From Xenorhabdus yunnanensis (GTDB lineage: Bacteria > Pseudomonadota > Gammaproteobacteria > Enterobacterales > Enterobacteriaceae): DNA of 48,810 nucleotides. The notes under the pieces are model-generated. The model saw only the letters and a program-made list of their open reading frames with translations. It searched no databases and had not been told where the DNA came from. Positions 34,167-43,338 of the stretch are shown here, one piece after another. The translations under genes were made by a program, and so were the position numbers. Within the stretch, counting starts at the first letter, position 1, and every line of letters starts with the position of its first letter. The stretch lies in NCBI RefSeq assembly GCF_028598805.1, contig NZ_JAQRFI010000036.1:1-48810 (forward strand). The letters are read 5' to 3'.

Positions 34167-35621
34167 ATGGACATCAGAACACAATTCGATTGGTTCGGCT
34201 CTCTGCTGGCCCCCCTGTCTGATGAACAGATCGGCAAAGGGCTGGGAGACAATGAACCTGCATGGGAATACATTGACAGCGAGATGATCAAATTTGGCTC
34301 ACTGTCGCATGGCTCGCTGGATGTTGAAGAGATCCAGCGGCAGGCCTTGCAACTGCTGAGTGAAAAGAGCAAGGACTTCCGGCTGATGGTGCATTTGTTA
34401 CGTACATTGCAACATGCCAGCAATTCTGCTGAGTTGATCCTTGCCATGGAACTACTGACCGAATATGTCAAAAATTACTGGGAAAAGGCCTGGCCAACCA
34501 AGCCACAGTTAAAGCGTCGACTGGCACAGCAAGTACTCAAGCGTTTTGAATCATCCCAAGGCAGTTTTACTGAACAGGCGAGCAAAAGTGAACGGGATGA
34601 TGCACAAGGCGCATTTGCACATCTCGCCCAATGCTGGCATGCCAATGAACCTGATCTTGCCAAAGAAGTTGACCAACTGCGCATTCGTTATAACCGTCAG
34701 CCAAAAGCTGTGTCCGTGGAGACAAAACCTGCTCCAGTCGCGGCATCAGCATCCACAGCCGAATCTCTGACGCAAGTGCCCCAGAACTATGAAGCTGTGC
34801 CAATGCCAGAAGTAGACGTCAACAGCTCGAGCGAAAAAGCATGGAAACAGACCCTGATGACCGTCGCGGATTTGCTGTGTGAACGGCATCCCGAATCGTC
34901 AGTGGGGTATTCTCTGCGCCGCCACGCGGTATGGCACACCATCACCACGGCACCGATGGCGAACGCAACAGGTAAAACCCCGTTAGCACCAACTTCCGCA
35001 GATCGCACTGCTGACTATTTGGCAAGATTGCCGATGGCAGACAACAAATTGCTCCAACAAATCGAGCAAAGCCTGACGTTTGCCCCTTACTGGCTGGATG
35101 GTCATGCCATCGCAGCTCAAGCGGCATTGCAATTGGGTTACGTAAACGTCTCGTTGGCCATTCGCGACGAACTGAATGCTTTTCTGGAACGATTGCCCGT
35201 ACTGAAAACCTTAAGTTTTTCTGACATGAGTCCGTTTATTTCTCCTGAAACTCTCGACTGGCTCGCACCTGAACCAGTGGCAACGGGCAATGGTTCCGTT
35301 TCTGCTGATCAGGAGGTTATCTGGCAATGTTTCCAGCAACAAGGATTGGAAGCAGCCCTGAAAATGCTGGAAGAACATCAGCAACAGTTAACTGAGCCAC
35401 GGGATCAATTCTATGGCCAACTGCTCAATGCTCAATTGCTTGCAGAAGCTGGCATGACAGCGCTGGCTCAACAGCATTACCGGAATTTGTTACACACGGG
35501 GCAACACATGCAACTTACTCAATGGGAGCCGGGCCTATTGGCTTTATTGGCTGAAAAATTAGCTGAAAAACTCCCTTCTCCTTCTAAGGATACGGCTTCA
35601 AACAGGAGCGTTAACCCATGA
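34167..35621 (+). CDS. tssA: T6SS protein TssA (VasJ)
   Basis: The product is 484 residues from the ATG at 34167; a longer frame from a TTG at 34155 would overlap vasI and is less likely. The N-terminal ImpA domain is clear (FGSLLAPLSDEQIGKGLGDNEPAWEYIDSEM in parts, LEDILLDALR-like RQALQLLSEKSKDFRLMVHLLRTL). A middle alanine- and proline-rich linker leads to a C-terminal VasJ-type domain (FAPYWLDGHAIAAQAALQLG, LPVLKTLSFSDMSPF, TLDWL). TssA caps and primes tube-sheath growth. The stop overlaps the tssM start by 4 bases (ATGA). A second ImpA-type protein, VasL, is encoded after tssM. Confidence 0.9.
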   Translation: MDIRTQFDWFGSLLAPLSDEQIGKGLGDNEPAWEYIDSEMIKFGSLSHGSLDVEEIQRQALQLLSEKSKDFRLMVHLLRTLQHASNSAELILAMELLTEYVKNYWEKAWPTKPQLKRRLAQQVLKRFESSQGSFTEQASKSERDDAQGAFAHLAQCWHANEPDLAKEVDQLRIRYNRQPKAVSVETKPAPVAASASTAESLTQVPQNYEAVPMPEVDVNSSSEKAWKQTLMTVADLLCERHPESSVGYSLRRHAVWHTITTAPMANATGKTPLAPTSADRTADYLARLPMADNKLLQQIEQSLTFAPYWLDGHAIAAQAALQLGYVNVSLAIRDELNAFLERLPVLKTLSFSDMSPFISPETLDWLAPEPVATGNGSVSADQEVIWQCFQQQGLEAALKMLEEHQQQLTEPRDQFYGQLLNAQLLAEAGMTALAQQHYRNLLHTGQHMQLTQWEPGLLALLAEKLAEKLPSPSKDTASNRSVNP

Positions 35622-38600
35622 AATGGCCCTCTTTGTCATCTTTGGCACCATTGAAATCAGCCTTGCCGGCGCTGGCGAAGTTTAAGTCCCTGCCACGCCT
35701 CAAGGCATTGATGACTCTGATTCTGGCGCTTATCCCCTGCTTGCTCTTGATTGCAATCTGGTGGTGGGGGCCAGAATGGAAACTCCGCAGCGACTATCCG
35801 CTGGAGAGCCTCGCGGCACGCTGGTTGGCAACCGCCATCATCATCATGGTGGTGTTGTTCTGGATCGGCATGAAAGCGTGGCGTCGCTTGCGGACACTGG
35901 AAAAACTTAACCTTGACGTTGAACTGAAAGTGGTTGATCCGGTACGGGTAGATATTGAACATCAAGATCGCTACCTCGACCACTGGAAATCCCAGCTGCA
36001 ACGCCATCTGGACACCTATAATTACCTGTATGATCGTCCGTGGTACATGGTCATTGGTAGCCAGAAAAGCGGTAAAACCTCACTGATAAAGGAAGGTTAT
36101 AAACTATCCGAGATCGCGGCACCGGAATATTTGCGTCAGGACGGAGAATTGCCCCTGATGCTGCGTTGCTGGTTGGGGGAAAAAGCGGTCATTATCGATC
36201 CGAAAGGTCAGTTGATTGACCAGCCAGTCCCGCTTAACAGCGATAAACCACAAATCAACAGCCGTCTGTGGGAATCGTTGCTGAACTGGCTGACTGAAAA
36301 CCGCCAGCGCCAGCCACTCAACGGGATTATTCTGACCGTGGATACCCTGCGCCTGCTGACCGATAATCGCGAACAACGCGAACGTTACGTGAGGGAGATC
36401 CACCAGCGCCTGCAAGACATTCGCCTGACCTTCCACAGTCAGTTGCCGCTCTATCTGGTGATGACCAAAATCGACCTGCTGCACGGCTTTGAGGCGATGT
36501 ACCAGTCACTGGATCGCAAACTGCGTGACCAAATTTTGGGTGTGACATTCAGTCTCAATAACCGCGATGAGAAAGCGTGGCACAGTGAACTGGAGCAGTT
36601 CTGGAAACAGTGGATGAACAACCTGAATACCGCGATGCCGGACATGATGCTGAACAATGTGGATGCCAACCAGCGCAGCGCCCTGTTTAGTTTCACCCGT
36701 CAGGTTCAGGGCTTGTACAGCTACATTGTCCAGATGCTGGAAGATATTCTGTATAACGACGAACATCAACGTTCGACCCTGCGTGGCGTTTATTTGACGT
36801 CGGCGCATCAGGTGGGACAGATGGATGACCTGTTCACCCAATCGGCTTCGGCTCAGTACCACTTGGGTTCTCAGGCGTTCCCAACCTGGCCGGCGGGCGA
36901 CACCCTACCGTACTTCACCCACTCCCTGTTTGAAAATGTCTTGCTGGCAGAGCCGAATCTGGCGGCTGAAAACCGGATCTGGTTGAGCCGGAACCGCCGC
37001 CAGTTGTATACCTTCTCCACCATCAGTGCGTTGGTCATCGTGGCGATGTGGGGCGGCTGGCATTATTTCTACCAGAAAAACTATCGGGCGGGTGAGGAAG
37101 TATTAGCACAGGTGAAAAACTTCCTGTCTGTCCCACCACCGAAAGGTGATGACCACTATGGCAATCTCCAGCTGCCACTGATGAACCCGATCCGTGATGC
37201 GACATTGGCTTACGGTAACTATCACGAGAACAAATCCTTCCTGACGGATATGGCACTGTACCAAGGCGATCGCGTCGGGCCGTATGTGGCAAAGACCTAC
37301 CTGAAATTGCTGGAACAGCGTTTCCTGCCGTCCCTGATGCAGGGGTTGCTGGATGACCTGAATCAGGCAGCGGTGGGCAGTGAGGAAAAACTCGAGATCC
37401 TGCGTGTGATGCGCATGATGGAAGATAAAAGCAAGCGTAACAACGGGCTGGTAGCACAGTATATGCGTGAGCGTTGGAGCAAGGAGTTCATGGGTCAGCG
37501 TGGTGTACAGGATGCGTTACTGACCCATCTGGATTACGCCCTGGATAGTACCGACTGGAAAGCAAAACGTGATAAAGGCGAACAGGATGCCATCGATCGC
37601 TTCGCACCGTTTGTTAAGCCAATCCATCAAGCCCAGCAGGAGCTGAAAACACTTTCCGTCAAGCAGCGGGTATACCAGAACCTACGTATCAAAGCACAGG
37701 ATGCGTTGGCAGCACCGATCAATCTGCGTGATCAGATTGGTCCAAGCTTTGACAGCGTGTTTGTTGTCAGCAACGAAAAACGGCTGGTTATTCCACAGTT
37801 CCTGACCCGTCACGGCTTGATGGATTACTTTGTCCGGCAAGGCGAGCAGTTGGTGGAACTAACCGCGATGGACAGTTGGGTATTGAATATAGAACAGAGT
37901 AACAAAGAGAAGTACAGCGAGGCAGGGGCGTCACAGAATAACGACAAGAACAAGAGTCACGACGATTATAGTCAAGCAGATCAGAATATGATCAAGGATG
38001 AAATCACCGAACTGTACCAAGCAGAATACACCGCAACATGGCGGGCGGCGATGAACAACCTCGAAGTGCGTGACTTTGATGATCTGCCGCAGGCTATCAG
38101 TGCCATCGAACAGGTGATTAGTGGGGAGCAACCTATCAAGCGAGCGCTGCAAATCCTGAGTGATAACACTAATCCGCCGATGATAAACAATTCGCTGAGC
38201 AGCAAGGAAAAAGGGCTGTTGCTGGATAAAGAAGACTACAAATTGTTGAACAGGATCAGCCATGGCTTTGCCGCGGAAACCGGCGTACTGATTGAACATG
38301 GTGACAAAGGCAGCACGCTGCAAAGCGTCTACCAGAAACTGATGGCGTTGCACCGTTACCTGCTGGCGATCCAGAACTCGCCTGTACCGGGTAAGGCCGC
38401 ACTGCAAGCAGTACAGATGCGTCTGGACAAGAATAACAGTGATGCCATTTTTGAAGTACAGCAGATGGCGAAAAACCTGCCAGAGCCACTGAACCGTTGG
38501 ATTGGTGATTTGGCTGAGCAGGCATGGCGCGTTGTGATGATGGAAGCCGTGCGTTCACTGGAAGTGGAATGGCAAGACACCGTAGTCAAACAGTACAAGA

Positions 38601-39244
38601 CCTATCTGGCGGGTCGCTATCCATTCAACCCCAATGCCCGCGAAGAAGTGCCATTGAGCGAATTTGACCGCTTCTTCCGGCCGGGTGGGACACTGGATGC
38701 CTTCTATCAACAGAGCCTGAAACCGTTTGTAGCAAATAACCTGACCATAGGCACTGACGGTAAGATGCTGATCCGTCCGGACGTGATGAAACAGTTGGAA
38801 GTGGCAAACCGCATTCGCACTACCTTCTTTACACCACAAAACGGCCTCGGTGCCCAGTTCGCCATCGAACCGATGAGCCTGACCGGCAATAAACGCCGTG
38901 CCTTGCTGAACCTTGACGGTCAGCTGGTGGATTACTCCCACGGGCGCAGCAATATAGCGCGTCTGATCTGGCCAAACTCAATGCGTACAGGCACAGAAAG
39001 CAAACTGACCTTGATGCCGGCGAAAAGCAACCAGGCACCGCGTTCCACCAGCTTTAGCGGCCCATGGGCACAGTTGCGGCTGATTAACAGCGGCAAACTG
39101 ACCAACGTCCAGCCGGGCTTCTTTGACGTACGTTTCAGTGTCGATGGCGGTGAGGTGACCTACCGCATCTATATGGATGAATCGGACAATCCATTTGCGG
39201 GCGGACTGTTCAGCCAGTTCAAACTGCCGGACACCCTTTATTGA
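35618..39244 (+). CDS. tssM: T6SS inner-membrane protein TssM (IcmF, VasK)
   Basis: The product is 1208 residues, the normal length. Two transmembrane helices lie near the N-terminus (about 31-50 and 68-87) and a third at about 465-485 (YTFSTISALVIVAMWGGW). The cytoplasmic loop between holds a GTPase-like domain with Walker A GSQKSGKTS at about 146-154, so nucleotide binding is likely retained. The long periplasmic region ends in the IcmF C-terminal domain (LTLMPAKSNQAPRSTSFSGPW in parts) that contacts TssJ. TssM spans the periplasm and forms the channel of the membrane complex with TssL. It ends about 140 bases before vasL, the largest gap in the operon. Confidence 0.96.
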   Translation: MKWPSLSSLAPLKSALPALAKFKSLPRLKALMTLILALIPCLLLIAIWWWGPEWKLRSDYPLESLAARWLATAIIIMVVLFWIGMKAWRRLRTLEKLNLDVELKVVDPVRVDIEHQDRYLDHWKSQLQRHLDTYNYLYDRPWYMVIGSQKSGKTSLIKEGYKLSEIAAPEYLRQDGELPLMLRCWLGEKAVIIDPKGQLIDQPVPLNSDKPQINSRLWESLLNWLTENRQRQPLNGIILTVDTLRLLTDNREQRERYVREIHQRLQDIRLTFHSQLPLYLVMTKIDLLHGFEAMYQSLDRKLRDQILGVTFSLNNRDEKAWHSELEQFWKQWMNNLNTAMPDMMLNNVDANQRSALFSFTRQVQGLYSYIVQMLEDILYNDEHQRSTLRGVYLTSAHQVGQMDDLFTQSASAQYHLGSQAFPTWPAGDTLPYFTHSLFENVLLAEPNLAAENRIWLSRNRRQLYTFSTISALVIVAMWGGWHYFYQKNYRAGEEVLAQVKNFLSVPPPKGDDHYGNLQLPLMNPIRDATLAYGNYHENKSFLTDMALYQGDRVGPYVAKTYLKLLEQRFLPSLMQGLLDDLNQAAVGSEEKLEILRVMRMMEDKSKRNNGLVAQYMRERWSKEFMGQRGVQDALLTHLDYALDSTDWKAKRDKGEQDAIDRFAPFVKPIHQAQQELKTLSVKQRVYQNLRIKAQDALAAPINLRDQIGPSFDSVFVVSNEKRLVIPQFLTRHGLMDYFVRQGEQLVELTAMDSWVLNIEQSNKEKYSEAGASQNNDKNKSHDDYSQADQNMIKDEITELYQAEYTATWRAAMNNLEVRDFDDLPQAISAIEQVISGEQPIKRALQILSDNTNPPMINNSLSSKEKGLLLDKEDYKLLNRISHGFAAETGVLIEHGDKGSTLQSVYQKLMALHRYLLAIQNSPVPGKAALQAVQMRLDKNNSDAIFEVQQMAKNLPEPLNRWIGDLAEQAWRVVMMEAVRSLEVEWQDTVVKQYKTYLAGRYPFNPNAREEVPLSEFDRFFRPGGTLDAFYQQSLKPFVANNLTIGTDGKMLIRPDVMKQLEVANRIRTTFFTPQNGLGAQFAIEPMSLTGNKRRALLNLDGQLVDYSHGRSNIARLIWPNSMRTGTESKLTLMPAKSNQAPRSTSFSGPWAQLRLINSGKLTNVQPGFFDVRFSVDGGEVTYRIYMDESDNPFAGGLFSQFKLPDTLY

Positions 39245-39336
39245 ACAGAACATGAAGACCTTCTATTGAAGGAAAGCTATTGAAGGGAAGTACCTCCAAT
39301 TGAGGAGAAGGTAGCAGGTCAATCTTGAAAACAAAC

Positions 39337-39366
39337 CACCCCCTGCCTTCGGGCGGGGTTTTTTTT
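39337..39366 (+). terminator. Terminator-like hairpin between tssM and vasL
   Basis: The sequence acccc-ctgcc, loop ttcg, then ggcgggg is followed by eight T residues (39359-39366), a textbook intrinsic terminator shape with one bulged base. It lies inside the T6SS operon, 17 bases before the vasL start. The gap before it (39245-39320) contains short near-repeats of ctattgaagg. It may end or attenuate the core operon transcript before the vasL-vgrG-rhs part. Confidence 0.75.
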
Positions 39367-39383
39367 AAGGAGAAAAACCAGAT

Positions 39384-40781
39384 ATGAGCGGGCACCCTGA
39401 AAATCTTATCATCCGGGCGGGCGGCAGTCCGCTGAATCTGCCGGAATTTGCCGTTATCCGCGATGAAATCAACAAAACCAGCCATCCAGCGCAACCGGAA
39501 GTGAACTGGCCGCTGGTGGAATCCCTGTCCCTGACGATATTCAAAACCAATGGCGTCGATTTACAGACAGCGATTTACTACACATTGGCGCGGATGCAAC
39601 TGAACGGACTGGCAGGGTTCACTGAGGGTTGTGAACTGCTGGCGGGGGTTATCGTCAGTGAATGGGATGCCCTGTGGCCGCCCCAGCCGCAAGTGCGTAC
39701 TGACTTGCTGGAATGGTTTCATTCCCGCACCGGCAGTGTGTTGCGTCAACAGGATTTTGCCGCCAGCGACCTGCGGATGATTTACCGTGCCGAACGGGCA
39801 CTCCAGCTGATTATCGACCGGTTGCAGCAATCCGACCTGAAGCGCCTGCCGCGCGTGGAAAATCTGTTGTGGTTCTTCCAGAACGCAGCGAAAAAACTGG
39901 AAAAACCACGACAGGCCGCCAAACCGGCATCGCAGCCGGTGCAGATGCCGCCACTGGTTTATCTCTCCCAGTCGGAAGCAGAGTCGGAAATGCCTCCTCC
40001 TCCGCCACCGCGTCATGATCCTCAACCAGCGGCCGATAATAACCAACAGAGGGTAAGAGTACAGTTTCCCGAACAGCCGCCGAAGGGGTTAAGTGCGTGG
40101 CAGGGCTTTGGCCTCGGCGTCCTGTTGGGTGGGTTGGTGTTGGTAGGGAGCTGGCTGCTATTCTACAAGCCGTTGCAACAACAACTTAATGCCATCACCG
40201 ACCAATCGGCTGGAGCCCGGCTGGCGTGGCTGTACCAGCCCGAACTGGCACGCTATCAGAATCAGTTGGATCGGTTGGCGGAAACCTCGCCACTCGCGAC
40301 ATGGGAAACCGCCCGCACGGTGACCGGAACGGCGAAGCAACTTTGGCCCACGTCACCGGACCAGCGGAATATCACCCGTCAGTGGGAGCAGGAGATGAGC
40401 GCCCGTATTGACAGCGTACCCTTAAAAGGCAGCTGGAATGCGACCCGCGACCAACTTCAGCAACTGGCGGACAAAATTCTGTTGCAGGAGCGTACCCGTG
40501 GCAGCTTCACGCTGTCCTACCTGAAAACAGCCATCTATGACATCCAGCGCAGCCACGGCAGTGAAGTGCCACTGGAAGAACTGCTGCGCCAGCTGGGCGT
40601 CTATGCAGCAAAAGGGGACACGGCGCCTCCGGTGCTGCTGAAAAGCATTGATGAGCGCTTTAATGCCCTGCTCGGCCGTTATGACCGGCTGCGGCAAGCG
40701 ACAGAAAACCAGAGCAAAAACGAGACCGAACGCCAGGCCAAAGATCATCAACAAACCGTCACCCTTGACGGTGGGCATTAA
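39384..40781 (+). CDS. vasL: ImpA/VasL-domain T6SS protein, membrane-anchored TssA-like
   Basis: The product is 465 residues. The N-terminal ImpA domain (VNWPLVESLSLTIFKTNGVDLQT, CELLAGVIVSEWDALWPP) is followed by a proline-rich linker (MPPPPPPRH) and one transmembrane helix at about 243-262 (FGLGVLLGGLVLVGSWLLFY). The periplasmic part carries the VasL C-terminal domain (GSFTLSYLKTAIYDIQ, then VPLEELLRQLGVYA). Proteins of this class (TagA/VasL) have been linked to stopping sheath growth at the opposite membrane. It starts just after a terminator-like hairpin and heads the vasL-vgrG-chaperone-rhs part. Its base composition is visibly richer in GC than tssB-tssH. Confidence 0.88.
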   Translation: MSGHPENLIIRAGGSPLNLPEFAVIRDEINKTSHPAQPEVNWPLVESLSLTIFKTNGVDLQTAIYYTLARMQLNGLAGFTEGCELLAGVIVSEWDALWPPQPQVRTDLLEWFHSRTGSVLRQQDFAASDLRMIYRAERALQLIIDRLQQSDLKRLPRVENLLWFFQNAAKKLEKPRQAAKPASQPVQMPPLVYLSQSEAESEMPPPPPPRHDPQPAADNNQQRVRVQFPEQPPKGLSAWQGFGLGVLLGGLVLVGSWLLFYKPLQQQLNAITDQSAGARLAWLYQPELARYQNQLDRLAETSPLATWETARTVTGTAKQLWPTSPDQRNITRQWEQEMSARIDSVPLKGSWNATRDQLQQLADKILLQERTRGSFTLSYLKTAIYDIQRSHGSEVPLEELLRQLGVYAAKGDTAPPVLLKSIDERFNALLGRYDRLRQATENQSKNETERQAKDHQQTVTLDGGH

Positions 40782-40796
40782 TCAGGGAGACACCTC

Positions 40797-42860
40797 ATGT
40801 CAGTAAAAAAGAGCATTGCGAAACTTCAGAAAGGGCAGGCACTTGTCCAGCAGGGACAGCAGGCAGCCCAAATGGCTCAACAAACCGCCGGTATGTTGGG
40901 CGGATTAGGGGGGGCGGTTCCACAAGGCGGTAGTGGCGGTCAGGGGCTGGCAGAGCGGGCTGCGAGCGGCCAGCATGCTGCTGCCAAGGCGCTGCAAAAA
41001 GCCAGCCAGATGTTGGGCGGTGGGGGCGGTGTCAGCACACCGAGCGGACTGCAATTTATCCTGACGGCGGGTGGTTTGCCACCGCAGACCTTTGTCGTCA
41101 CCGACTTCACCCTGACGGAAGGCTTTTCCCAGCCGTTCCACCTGAATGTGGCGCTGGCCAGTGCCGACCCGGCTATCGATTTTCCGGCGGTACTCGACCG
41201 CACCGCCACCCTGACCATCCTGCAAGAAGGGGTTGAGCAGCGCAGCATCACCGGCATGGTGGCTCGCTTCGAGCAGGGTAACACCGGGTTGCACCAGACC
41301 ACCTACCAGATGACCATTCGCCCTGACCTGTGGCGTACGACCTTGCGCCAAAACTCACGCATCTTCCAGCAGCAGGACATCGCCACGATTGTCACCACCA
41401 TCCTGAAAGAGCACGGCATCCGTGATGTGGTGTTCAGCCTGCGCCATCCGCATCCTGAACGGGAATTCTGCGTCCAATATCAGGAAAGCGACTTTGTGTT
41501 CCTGCAACGGCTGACAGCCGAAGAGGGCATCTTCTACTTCTTTGAATGCGGCCGCGGGCGTAACACACTGGTGTTTGCCGATGATGCCGGCTCCGTTCCG
41601 CCGGGCATTGTTGTCCCGTATCAGCCGGGGGAAACCAGCACATTGGGCGAACCTTCCGTGAGCAGCCTGACATGCAGCGCGCAGGTGCGTCCGGCACAGG
41701 TAGAGCTTAAGGATTACACCTTCAAAAATCCGGCCTGGGCGGCGGAATTCCGCGCGCAAATGAAGGAAGAAACCTTGCAAGAGATGTACTACGAGCACTA
41801 CGACTATCCGGGGCGCTTTAAGGACGAAGCCCACGGGGAAGCCTTTACCCGCTACCGCCTCGAAGCCCTGCGTAACGACGCTGTGATGGGACAGGGCAGC
41901 GGGCATGCCATCGCCGTGCAACCGGGCCGGTTGTTCACCCTGACCCAGCACCCGCGTCCTGACCTGAACCAGCCATGGCAGGTAGTGGGCGCGAACCACA
42001 CCGGCAGCCAGCCGCAGGCACGGGAAACCGCGTCCGGCGACAGCGGCACCACGCTGCACAGCCATTTCAGCTTTATCCGCCATAACCAGAGCTGGCGCCC
42101 GACCCCGCTGCCGAAACCGACCATTGACGGCCCGCAAATCGCCAAAGTCGTGGGTCCGGCGGGGGAGGAAATCTTCTGTGACCAGTACGGCCGCATCCGC
42201 CTCCAGTTCCCGTGGGACCGCTACGGCCGCAGCGATGACCATAGCTCCTGCTGGATACGGGTGACCCAACCGTGGGCCGGTCAGGGCTGGGGCATGCTCG
42301 CCATCCCGCGTATCGGCCAGGAAGTGGTGGTGGACTTCCTGCACGGCGACCCGGACCAGCCCATCGTCACCGGCCGCACCTACCACGCTAGCAACATCCC
42401 GCCGGGTGCCCTGCCGGGCAGCAAAACCCAGATGGCCTTCCGCTCCAAGACCCACAAGGGAGAGGGGTATAACGAATTGCTGTTTGAAGATTCCAAAGGC
42501 AGTGAAAAGCTATCAATGCATGCGCAGAAAGATATGAGTACAGAAGTCCTCAATGACAGGTCAACCCGCGTGGTGCATGACCACACAGAAAGTGTCGGTA
42601 ACAATCAGGCCATTACAGTGCGTAAAGACCGGCATAAGGAAATCATCGGCACGGAAGTCAGCAGCATCGGGACACGACAGGTGACCGTGGAGAAAACCAG
42701 TGTGCTCAGTGCCAAGGGCGCCATCACTATCCAGTCCACCGAAGAGGGTATCCATATCGGCAATACCAAAGGCAGCATTTCGATCGATAAGGAAGGCAAC
42801 ATCCATATTACCGGCGACACCGTCATTATCAATGGCCAGAAAGTGATCACCCTGAACTGA
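40797..42860 (+). CDS. tssI: T6SS spike protein VgrG (TssI) with N-terminal extension
   Basis: The product is 687 residues. The gp27-like domain starts only around residue 83 (GLQFILTAGGLPPQTFVVTDF) and runs to ~400, followed by the gp5 OB-fold (CDQYGRIRLQFPWDRYG, then WIRVTQPWAGQGWG, IPRIGQEVVVDFLHGDPDQP) and a beta-helix needle ending DTVIINGQKVITLN. The first ~82 residues are a Gln/Ala/Gly-rich extension (KLQKGQALVQQGQQAAQMAQ) absent from classical VgrG. No C-terminal toxin is fused. The trimer tips the Hcp tube and carries the PAAR domain of the Rhs protein encoded downstream. VgrG lies 15 bases after vasL and 46 bases before the chaperone gene. Confidence 0.95.
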   Translation: MSVKKSIAKLQKGQALVQQGQQAAQMAQQTAGMLGGLGGAVPQGGSGGQGLAERAASGQHAAAKALQKASQMLGGGGGVSTPSGLQFILTAGGLPPQTFVVTDFTLTEGFSQPFHLNVALASADPAIDFPAVLDRTATLTILQEGVEQRSITGMVARFEQGNTGLHQTTYQMTIRPDLWRTTLRQNSRIFQQQDIATIVTTILKEHGIRDVVFSLRHPHPEREFCVQYQESDFVFLQRLTAEEGIFYFFECGRGRNTLVFADDAGSVPPGIVVPYQPGETSTLGEPSVSSLTCSAQVRPAQVELKDYTFKNPAWAAEFRAQMKEETLQEMYYEHYDYPGRFKDEAHGEAFTRYRLEALRNDAVMGQGSGHAIAVQPGRLFTLTQHPRPDLNQPWQVVGANHTGSQPQARETASGDSGTTLHSHFSFIRHNQSWRPTPLPKPTIDGPQIAKVVGPAGEEIFCDQYGRIRLQFPWDRYGRSDDHSSCWIRVTQPWAGQGWGMLAIPRIGQEVVVDFLHGDPDQPIVTGRTYHASNIPPGALPGSKTQMAFRSKTHKGEGYNELLFEDSKGSEKLSMHAQKDMSTEVLNDRSTRVVHDHTESVGNNQAITVRKDRHKEIIGTEVSSIGTRQVTVEKTSVLSAKGAITIQSTEEGIHIGNTKGSISIDKEGNIHITGDTVIINGQKVITLN

Positions 42861-42906
42861 TCCCGTTAACCATTTTAAAAAAGTGAAAAGTGAAAAAGGA
42901 AACACG

Positions 42907-43326
42907 ATGAGCGCACAACCTTACCGGATGAATGAAGGCACCCTGACTCTCCCTGCCAACTGGCGCGATGAAACCATGCAGGTTTTTGTCCTGCCGGATG
43001 ACAGCGGGGTCAATCTGGTGATTAACCGGACACCTGTACCGCTGGGAACCGATGCGGCAACGTATTACGAACAAACGCTGGCACAATTTGCCACCCACCT
43101 GCCGGGTTATCAGGAGCATCAGCGTTTACCAATGGCACTCAGTGGCGAAGACGCGTGGCGGCTGGATTACCACTGGCAAAGCCCGGAAGGGGAAATGCAC
43201 CAGATGGTGGTATTGCAAATCCGGGGCAGCCAGTTACTGGCCTTTAACCTGACGTCACCACAACCTTTTGAAGAAGGGCAACGCACTGCGTTACTGGCGG
43301 TGATCACCAGTTTTCAGGCCGCGTGA
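42907..43326 (+). CDS. DcrB/DUF1795 Eag-type chaperone for the Rhs effector
   Basis: The product is 139 residues from the ATG at 42907, which follows a ggaaac ribosome-binding segment; an in-frame ATG at 42883 would add 8 residues and is less likely. The fold pattern is that of DUF1795: MNEGTLTLPANWRDETMQVFVLP, then LVINRTPVPLG and DYHWQSPEGEMHQMVVLQ, ending AFNLTSP and TSFQAA. Eag chaperones bind the N-terminal transmembrane helices of PAAR-Rhs effectors and keep them soluble until loaded on VgrG. Its position between vgrG and rhs, and the helices in the Rhs protein, fit this exactly. It is not itself exported. Confidence 0.9.
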   Translation: MSAQPYRMNEGTLTLPANWRDETMQVFVLPDDSGVNLVINRTPVPLGTDAATYYEQTLAQFATHLPGYQEHQRLPMALSGEDAWRLDYHWQSPEGEMHQMVVLQIRGSQLLAFNLTSPQPFEEGQRTALLAVITSFQAA

Positions 43327-43338
43327 CAGGAGATCATC

